Assembly (NCBI GenBank): GCA_036186865.1
Contig: AP025055.1
Coordinates: 5,072,981 to 5,136,980, forward strand
Source: Eustoma russellianum
Taxonomy: Eukaryota > Streptophyta > Magnoliopsida > Gentianales > Gentianaceae
Length of the DNA stretch: 64,000 bases
Reading direction: 5' to 3'
Shown here: in pieces, positions 56,124 to 64,000 of the stretch
Position numbering within the stretch: the first letter of the stretch is position 1
Layout: each line of letters starts with the position of its first letter
Position numbers and translations under genes: made by a program
Notes under the pieces: generated by a model
What the model was told of the DNA's origin: nothing
Databases searched by the model: none
The model's input: only the letters and a program-made list of their open reading frames with translations

Positions 56124-56511
56124 TTCTATCTTTTGCATGATTTGCAAAATAAAGGGGGAGATAGAATAAGAACATGATTTTAGCTGGTATTTTAGTTGGT
56201 AAGTCATGATTTGGTTGGTTGAATAGTATGCTAAGTTTCAATTGGTATGAGTTTTGAAGCATAGGTTAAGGGAGAGAGTATAATTTGAGGGGGAGCACCT
56301 AAATACATGGGAATTGATGAAAACAATTGGTAATAAGTTGATAATTGGTTTTAAAATAGTTGGTAGTTGGTTTTAAAACAATTGGTACAAATTTGGTGAA
56401 ACAATTAGTAATTGGTGAGGTATTTGATAGATTTATGATAAACAATTGGTAGAGAGTTGTGACATTAAAATCATGTTAGGTTATTTTGAAAATCATCCAA
56501 AAGGGGGAGAA
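56124..56511 (+). other. Copia B 3' leader with polypurine ladder
   Basis: Purine tracts at about 56147-56163, 56268-56279, 56287-56297 and 56499-56511. AATTGGT-type motifs repeat at 56310-56455. No ORF. Confidence 0.8.
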
Positions 56512-59039
56512 TGTTGAGAAATATGTTTGGATTCAAAGTCATGATTTTAAGTGGTAAATACTTAAAAATATCATACATGATGTTATATGTGATTAAAAGT
56601 TGAAAAGTTGACATCGATATCTCAGGTTGTTGCACTTCGATCTCTCACATCGATCGATCCATGTAAGGCACTGAAAGTTCAAGACCTTACGGTGAAACAT
56701 CGATCTCTAAACCTGAGACACATCAATTGATCGATGTACATCGAACCCTCACTTCGATCGATCGATGTAGGTCAGAAACAAATTCTAAAACTTACGGTGA
56801 GACATCGATCTCTCAACTTGAGCCACTTCGATCGATCGATGTCTAGGATTTTTAGAAATAATTTTCTAAAATCTGATAAAATGGTTGTTTTCATTTGTAT
56901 ATGATTTATACATGTTCATTATGTGAATATTATGTGTTTTTGGTGATTTTAAATATATTGTAACTAATGTGCCATGGAATTTTCTACAACTTACCAAAAA
57001 GGGCAAAATTGGTATTTTGAGTTTTGTAGGAACATGATATGGTGGATATACATCAAGGACATATTTTTGTTCATCATGACAAAGGTGTTATAATATTTAT
57101 TTCTGACCATCGAGGTTATTTCTAGAGTTTTCTCTCACCAGGGGCATTTTGGTCATTTCACCCCTGAGGGTATCTTTGATATTTTCACTCAAGGAATCTC
57201 TTGAGCATATTATTATTTTCATTCTGGAGTTGAGTTATTATCTTGAAGATTATTTGGTGGTTCTTTATCTTATTCTCTCAAATGATGATATTATTGACTA
57301 TAGCGGGATATGTGACGAATTGTGATGCCAAATTCTATTTCTTTCTTGAAGACCCTACTATATATGTTATGGGAGCATATTTATCATCATATTTCAGATA
57401 ATATAAAGGTGTTAAAGGTGTGGAAATGATCACAACATACAAGAAAAAATATTGGGAATTTTTGTGTTATATATTGACATAATCTTGCGATTTATTATTT
57501 GGTGATTTCTTCTTCAAAAATCTGAGTTGCTATACATATACATTGGTCCAAAAACGTTTATATACAGGTGCCAAAGGTGGTTTATCTATTTTATGAGGTT
57601 ATGGCAAGTGGACCAAAAAGGAGCTAGTTGGCAAAATTGTCAACTAGGATATTTCAAAAGTGTAGCCAGCGGCTGCTTGGTATTCTTGGAGATTAGTTTT
57701 GAGTTTGAAATGTTCAAAGTCTCACATGCCTATTTTCAAGCCAAGAAGTTGAGGTATTTTGGTGGCATTATCTTCTCCATATTATCTCCATTTTGCAAAG
57801 GATAATCAAGACTTGCCATGGTGGAAATTTCGGCCAACATGATATTGCGAAGGTGGACCAATCATTTTATTTTATGTTGCCAAGTGGACAAAGCCAACTA
57901 ATGATGAGAAGATTGCATTCTTATCTCCAAGACTCACTTCACACTATAAATAGGAGGCAATGGTGAAGAAGATGAAACACACTTGAAGCTCACTTGAAAG
58001 CATTTGTTGAATTGTCTAGCTATCATCTTCTTGTTGTTGTTCTTGTTTCATTATTTGTAGCAAAGGTGTTCTTGTTGTGTTTGTTGAGCTACAAGCCTCT
58101 TGAGCTTCATTTGTAAGATTGACTAGCCAATTCTATAAGGCTACATCAATAGGTGGTAGAGGTGTTGCAACTAAGTGTTGCATAGAAGGTGTTCATCCAA
58201 GTCTTGAATAGTGTTGGTGTATAACCCAAGGATCAAGCTTGGTTTTTGTTGTAAGGTGATTCATTTTATAGTGAAATCCAAAGAAAGGTGTTTTTTGGGA
58301 CCGGAGTAGGTCACATTGACCGAACCAGGATAAATCCTCGGTGTTCTTGTCTTGTTTCTACCTTTCTGTTTTCTGCCTTTTTTTACTGCAGTTTTCATAC
58401 AACTTCTCACGATTTGAAACAATAGCTAAACACTTCCAAAATTCGTGATTTTTGGTGGAGTTATAGTTTTGACTATTAGCTTTCATTTGAAACAAGAAAC
58501 ACTTGATTTGAGCAAGGGAAAGTTAGTCTTTCAATGTTTGCAATATAACTGCTCCAATCTAGCTGCAATCTGACCAGTTTTGAGAAACCTTGCATTCTGT
58601 ATTAATAAAGAATTGTTTAAGGTCAGGGCCTTTTGGAAACATCAACTACACATCCTAAGGAGTGTTTTAATATAAAGATCAACCTTTTTGGTTGAGTATT
58701 CAAAGAGAAACACGTTTTTCAAAATCAGCAATACTCTGTCCAATTCTGTCCAGATTGACCATCTGAATCTTTTTATTTGTTTGAAGGGTCAAACAAACCT
58801 TTTTTTTGCTGATTTTTGGATAGAGTCTTTCTAACACATTGAAGTTAAGTTTTGGAAATTTCGTAATTTTTGGAGTTGTATACACTTATTATTGAATTTT
58901 TCAATATCGGGTTCTGAATCTGTGGTAGTCTCAGTTTCTGTTTTCAAAGGGGTTTTTAATCAAGGGTAGTAGTGTGATTTCCACTAACCACTATTCACCC
59001 TCCCTCTAGTGGTGTTTATTGCAGGTGCACGGTCCAACA
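56512..59039 (+). repeat. 3' LTR of Copia B (2528 bp)
   Basis: Starts TGTTGAGAAATATG, ends GGTCCAACA, followed by the AGTAC duplication. ATCGAT array at 56611-56844. TATA box TATAAATA at 57945-57952. Confidence 0.93.
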
Positions 59040-61562
59040 AGTACTTGGGTCTATTTGATGAGTTCTAAATCCGAGACTACTCGTTATTTGTTGCATTTCT
59101 TCTAATGGGTTCGTACACAGTTTGACAAGTCCGTCAAACAAGTTCATAGTGACAATGGGTTGGAATTTTCTCATGACACTCTGCTTAATTATTATGCTGA
59201 TCATGGTATAGAAGCCCAAACTTCTTATGTTTACACTCCGCAACAAAAATGATGTTGCTGAGCGTAAACATCGTCATATTTTAGAAGTAGCCCGTGCTCT
59301 TCGTTTTCATGCAAATTTGCCTATCATGTTTTGGAAAGAATGTATTCTCACTGCTGTTTATCTTATTAATTGTATGCCAGTTACCATTCTTCAAAATAAA
59401 ACGCCATATGAGCTTCTGATAGGGTGTTTGCCTAATTATTCGCATCTTCGTGTCTTTGGTTGCTTTTGTTGTGGTTACACTTATCATGGTACTCGTGACA
59501 AATTTGCTCCACGTTCTGCACCAGGCATATTTCTTGGATATTCTCATTCTCAAAAAGCCTATAAAATATTTGATTTATCCAGTCGCAAAGTTTATGTTAG
59601 TCATGACGTGTCATTCTATGAAAATGTGTTTCCTTTTGCTGTCAAATCTTGTCTTGATGCATCTAGTAGTCCAGCCTCGGGTCTCATGGGTCCTGCTTCC
59701 TGGGATACTGCTGTTTCGCATGCTGTCGACCCTCCGTAGCCACCAGCCAAGCCATTACAGCCCTCGTCTGATTCTTCTTCACCCCCAGCCGAGACCTTTC
59801 AGTCCTCGGCTGGTTTGGTCCAGCCCTCTCTTCCAGCCGATTCTTCTCAATCCACACGCAGTTTGCGATCTTGTCAGTTGTCACGTCGTCTTACAGATTT
59901 GGATGTCGCTTTGCCTCCTTCCCTTGTACCATCAACGGCCCCGCCTGCTCCTACGGTGAACTCTACGGTATTTCCCTTATCTAGTTTTTTTTTTCATTTG
60001 CTCGCTTATCTCGCTCTTATCATGGTTATGTGGCGGCCATCACCGAGGGGGATGAGCCAGTTTCTTTTCGCCAGACAGTTCAGCATGCGCATTGGCGCGA
60101 AACAATGCAACGAGAAATTTCTGCTCTTGAAGCAAATCATACGTGGTCTGTTATTCCTTTGCCACCCGGCAAACGCACCATCGATCCTAAATGGGTCTAC
60201 AAAATTAAGTATAATCCCGATGGCACTATTGAGCGTTATAAGGCACGTTTGGTGGCCCGTGGACACACTCAGATCAAGGTCGTTGATTTTCATGAGACTT
60301 TTGCTCCTGTAGCCAAGTTAGTTACTGTACAGTGTTTATTAGTGGTCGCCGTTGTATGTGGATGGCATGTTCACCACTTAGATGTCAATAATGCTTTCTT
60401 ACATGGTGATCTCACGGAGGATGTTTATATGCGCATTCTACCTGGTTTTTCTCGTCAGGGGAGCATAATGTTTTTAAATTACGAAAGTCTTTGTATGGCT
60501 TACGTCAGGCGTCACGCGATTGGTATGCTAAATTCACAACTTCACTTACGGCACTGGGTTATACACAGTCTCATGCGGATCCTTCTTTGTTTATCTTGTC
60601 CACTGACTCGTCTTTTGTTTCGGTATTAATTTATGTTGATGATGTTATTGTGGCTGGTAATGATCTTACTCGCATCATAGCGTTAAAGTCCTATCTTGAT
60701 CATAAATTCAAAATCAAGAACCTAGTCCGGCTCAAATATTTTCTTGGTATCAAAATTGCTCGTTCTACCTCTGGTATGGTGTTGAATCAACTTAAGTATG
60801 TTCTTGATATACTCATGGAATGCGGACTCCTTGGTTGTCGTCCTGCTAGCACTCTGATGGATCAAAAGGGCCAATTTTCCTAGTCTGATTCACTTCTTGA
60901 TGATCCTGCGTTTTATCGTCGCATTGTGGGTTGATTAGTTTATCTTACTGCTGCACAGTCTGACATTTGTTTTGCTGTTAATAAACTTAGTCAGTTCATG
61001 CATATGCCTAGTGTCACCTTAATGCAGTTTTTCATTTACTTCGATATCTTAAGCGTGCACCTGGCCAGGGGCTCTTCATTCGCGCAGCTACTTCTCTACG
61101 TCTTCAAGCATATTGTGATGCTGAATGGGCAAGATGTCCCATTACGCGTCGCTCCACTACGGGGTATATGATTTTTCTTGGGTCTGCACTCGTTTCTTGG
61201 CGGTCCAAGAAGCAGCCTGTGGTTTTTTGTTCGTCGCCATGGCCTATGCAACAAGTGAGATTGTTTGGTTGCGTCAGCTTTTAGCTGACCTTGGTGTCCA
61301 GGTTTCTGCCCCTGTGTATCTTCATTGTGATAATCAAGCAACATTGCACATTGTGACTAATCCTGTTTTCCACGAACGAACGAAGCATATCGAGATTGAT
61401 TATCATTTTGTTCGTCAACATTATTCTGCTGGCCGTATTTTTCCTTGCAAAATACCTGGGTCACATCAATTAGCCGATGGATTCACCAAGGCTCTAGGTC
61501 CGGCGGCTTTTCAACAATTTTTGGGCAAGTTGGGCATTGTGGATATTCACGCTCCAACTTGA
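59040..61562 (+). pseudogene. Copia C pol, continued (integrase, reverse transcriptase, RNase H)
   Basis: Resumes in the frame left at 48053 (TWVYLMSSKSE) with QVHSDNGLEF (second catalytic Asp) and, after a frame change near 59245, AERKHRHILEVAR (catalytic Glu). A Pro/Ser-rich linker follows (59690-59960). The reverse transcriptase starts near 60080 with WSVIPLPPGKRTIDPKWV and HHLDVNNAFLHGD. A frameshift near 60460 leads to MYGLRQASRDWYA and LIYVDDVIVAG. RNase H is broken near 60880-61120 and ends with HCDNQATLHIV and HQLADGFTKAL, stop at 61562. Confidence 0.88.
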
Positions 61563-61572
61563 GGGGGAGCAT

Positions 61573-61764
61573 TGTGATACACTAATATTTAGATAAGATA
61601 TTTTGGCTAACTACTTTGTAGATAACTATTGTAGAGATAAAGTCTATCTTGTTAGGTAGGATATCCTTGATTGTAGAGGTAGTTACAACTTGTATATGTA
61701 GGCATAGTCCTTGTATATTTTGTATGACGTACACTGATACGAATATCAAATACACATTTCTTCA
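61573..61764 (+). repeat. 3' LTR of Copia C (192 bp)
   Basis: Direct repeat of 45978-46169, directly preceded by GAGGGGGAGCAT and followed by the GTAAC duplication. Confidence 0.9.
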
Positions 61765-61769
61765 GTAAC

Positions 61770-62485
61770 GAAATTGTATAGAAAGTCCTCTCCTGTTAAT
61801 CTCATTGAAATCTCTTTGAGAATTTGGTTAATTTTTAATTCTAGAAATGGTATATTTTCGTATGGGGATCAATGTTATGCTTTCTTATAATACCCATGGC
61901 TCAAACCACCGCCACACTCAGATAATATTTATATGAAAATCAGTGCAACGTAAAAATTCAAAAATTAAAGTATTATATTCTTGTGCTAATGGGTTATTCA
62001 TACACCAAAAAAGGGGCACTTGACTCGACTTTTAATCACTTTATCCCTTATGCTAAGTAGTTATCATCATGCATGTTATTGTGATTTGAATAGCACGTGA
62101 AAGAACGTGGTCTTCCTAGGGATGAAGCTGGCACCTGCGAGGCAGATTGCGATGAGATGGAGACCATGAAGGAAGCTCTTGGACGAGCAAGCAAGTCCTT
62201 GTTAAGGATTCCATTTTGCATTATTTTTGGTTCGATGCCTATGGTGAAATTCAGGGAGCCCATTCTATGGGAGTACGTGGTGTGAAAGGGCTTGATGAGC
62301 TTGTCAAATCAGGCCCTCGTTTTGTCCTTGGATGGTAGGATATTGGCCTACCGTTAGACCACTAGGTTCCCCTATAGGTGCACACTGCACATGCTGGGCT
62401 GGAATATGGGCTCAACCGAACAGAGGGTCCCTTGCCTGGGAAAAGAAGCTACAGGACCAAGTGGTGTGGGTCTTGATAAAAAACC
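61770..62485. other. Flanking DNA without a recognisable gene
   Basis: AT-rich to 62095, then a more GC-balanced stretch. A 62-codon plus-strand ORF (62097-62285) has no recognisable domain or signal. I cannot assign this sequence. Confidence 0.5.
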
Positions 62486-62632
62486 GAGAACAAACGTATT
62501 TTTCTTCAACGATAAAGTTTCATCGTCTACTAACTCACTCATGTTATGATGCATCAGCTGAATATGCTTTGTTCTCGAGTGATACAACAAGTTCTTCGTA
62601 AGACACAAAGCACTTTGGTTATTGGTGAAGAG
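62486..62632 (-). pseudogene. Copia RNase H fragment
   Basis: Minus-strand reading with NNQSALCLTKN, YHSRTKHI and ELVDDETLSLKK, the usual end part of a Copia RNase H. No LTR is seen next to it, so it is an isolated scrap. Confidence 0.75.
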
Positions 62633-62769
62633 CGGTATGATACTTTGATCTCTTGCCATACCATCTCTTTTCCATGGTCTCTTCACTCGATATTGGTAGA
62701 AAATGCATGTGCTTTGTCAACTGATCCACGATCATCTAAATCACATTGTTGTCGCTTCTAGCTTTAGGG

Positions 62770-64000
62770 AACCTTGCAGTAAAATCCATTGTGATGTGCT
62801 CTTATTCCCATTCTGGAATCTCCAATAGCTGTACATAACCTCCAAAACATTGATGTTCGACTTTTACTTGCTGACAAACTAGGCACCGGACAACATACTT
62901 CGCAATCTCGTGCTTCATACAATACCACCAATAATTCTCCTTTAAGTCTTTATACATCTTGGTGGTACCCAGATGTATAGATTGTCGTGCGTTGTGTGCC
63001 TCCTTCAATAATTCATTCTTCAAAGATTCATCATTCGGCACACATAAGCGTCCTTGAAACTAAAGGCTTATATCATCCGACAACTGAAACCCCTCAAATT
63101 GCACATTTTGGAGTCTATCTCGAATGTCAAGCAGATTCCCATCATCTTTTTGAGTCATTTTCATTCGCTCTACTATAGTCGACGTAATAATCTACGTTAC
63201 CAAGATGCTTACCGTATAGTCTACAATATCCAAATCGAACTCCTCAATCTCTCGTTCCAGTGGAGTATGTCTCGAGTGGCTCGACTTGTGACTCAATGCA
63301 TCCGCCACTCTATTTGCGTTCCTCGGATGATAACTGATGGTGAAATCATAATCCTTTATCAGCTTCAACCATCTCCTCTGCCTTATATTCAACTCCTTCT
63401 GCGTGAATAAGTACGTGAGGCTCTTATGATCCGTGAAGACCTCGCACCTCGTCCTATACAAATAGTGCCGCCATATCTTCAACGCAAACACCATTACGGC
63501 AAGCTCCAAGTCATGGCTAGGATAATTCTATTCATAGGGCTTCAACTGTCTCAATGCGTAAGCATTAACTCTTTCTTCTTGCATCAACATGCATCCTACA
63601 ATCAAAGGTTTAGGCCAGAGTTTATATGTACACAATCATAAATTTTGAGAATTTACTACATATACCTAGCCCATTTTTAGGAGGCGCCGCTGTATATTGC
63701 AAACCCTTCAGTACAGGAGGGTTGTGCCAAGACTAGTGCAGTAGTCAACCTCCTTATCAATTTAGCAAAGCTTTTCTCGCACTCGAAGGTCCATTTAAAC
63801 TTAATCTTCTTCTGCGTCAGTTGACTCAACGAAACTGCGATCCTCGAAAATCCCTCCACGAACTTGTGATAATATCAGCAAGCTAAAGAAAACTTCGCAA
63901 CGATGACTTTTGTAGGTCAGGGCCAACAAAAACGGGTGAGTTTTCTAAAAGGTAGTCGAGAACGCAAGGAAGGAAGGCTGGATCTTGTGCACATGAACAT
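62770..64000 (-). pseudogene. Ty3/gypsy chromovirus-type pol fragment (RT end, RNase H, integrase zinc domain)
   Basis: On the minus strand from the window edge: the end of the reverse transcriptase with KFVEGFSRIA and FKWTFECEKSF (to 63677), then RNase H with CEVFTDHKSLTYLF and NRVADALSHKSS (63509-63192), then the integrase zinc-binding domain with intact His and Cys pairs (EAHN, SIHLG, CLVCQQVK; 63041-62802). The catalytic core of the integrase is missing because the fragment ends near 62770. Motifs fit the Del/Tekay chromoviruses. Stops separate the parts. The 5' side lies beyond the window. Confidence 0.85.

Larger units (their letters stand above)
48054..59039 (+). mobile_element. Copia B: SIRE/Maximus-like LTR retrotransposon, sister of Copia A
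   Basis: The duplication AGTAC is perfect (48049-48053, 59040-59044). The LTRs are 48054-50620 and 56512-59039. The intact primer-binding site TGGTATCAGAGC is at 50623-50634 and the final purine tract AAAAGGGGGAGAA at 56499-56511. Sequence and layout match Copia A throughout, but Copia B retains the 51874-52912 segment and has no solo LTR or TRIM. Gag and pol carry several frameshifts and stops. Confidence 0.94.
45975..61764 (+). mobile_element. Copia C: short-LTR retrotransposon hosting Copia B
   Basis: The LTRs of 192 bp (45978-46169, 61573-61764) start TGTGATACACTAAT and end ATTTCTTCA. The duplication GTAAC (45970-45974, 61765-61769) is perfect. Three extra bases (TAT) stand between the left GTAAC and the TG. 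A purine tract GAGGGGGAG precedes the 3' LTR. The primer-binding site reads TGGTATCGGAGTAGG. The LTRs differ at about eight positions. Copia B is inserted in the integrase with duplication AGTAC. Confidence 0.92.

Noticed and set aside
62097..62285. A small plus-strand gene
   Set aside because: No domain, signal or conserved context; it lies among transposon scraps and is short enough to be chance.

Overview
The window is nuclear DNA of a flowering plant, probably a eudicot. It is AT-rich, has no dense gene order, and nearly all of it is LTR retrotransposons of the plant Copia and Ty3/gypsy types, many nested in one another. The species cannot be named from the sequence. The only host gene family I can support is a small predicted secreted, cysteine-containing peptide present as three tandem copies: copy A at 26595-26881 (frameshifted), copy C at 35095-35167 (3' remnant) and copy B at 41596-41907 (intact, 103 codons).

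Layout. 1-19802: the 3' part of a Tat-lineage Ty3/gypsy element (RNase H, integrase, antisense ORF, polypurine tract, 3' LTR). Its antisense ORF is split by Copia A (4530-18093, TSD TTCTG), which itself carries an antisense solo LTR (8167-11112, TSD GACTT) and a 392-bp TRIM element (15822-16213, TSD CCTCT). 19803-36847: host DNA of the peptide-gene cluster, interrupted by minus-strand Copia D (20518-26291, TSD ATATG), minus-strand Copia E (26930-32583, TSD ATCAA) and old Copia remnants G and H. 36848-41579: Copia F (TSD TGTAA), inserted 11 bp upstream of the start codon of peptide gene B. 42035-45415: a minus-strand non-autonomous LTR element carrying fused fragments of two host genes (a MoCF/FAD-synthetase-like domain and a myosin motor), with a further solo LTR (43824-45221) inside its 5' LTR. 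45975-61764: Copia C (TSD GTAAC), with Copia B (48054-59039, TSD AGTAC) nested in its integrase. Copia B is the same family as Copia A. 61770-64000: flank, a Copia RNase H scrap and a minus-strand Ty3 chromovirus fragment that runs off the window.

None of the retroelements here looks autonomous, because every one has stops or frameshifts. The nesting gives a relative order: Tat element before Copia A before its solo LTR and TRIM; Copia G before the duplication that made peptide copies A and C; Copia G before Copia E; Copia C before Copia B. The most notable observations are the chimeric gene-capturing element, a Copia A copy that lacks exactly one GT-AG-bounded segment present in its sister Copia B (as if made from a spliced RNA), the multiplied primer-binding sites in the chimeric element, and the peptide-gene cluster whose promoter and coding region have been separated by Copia F.
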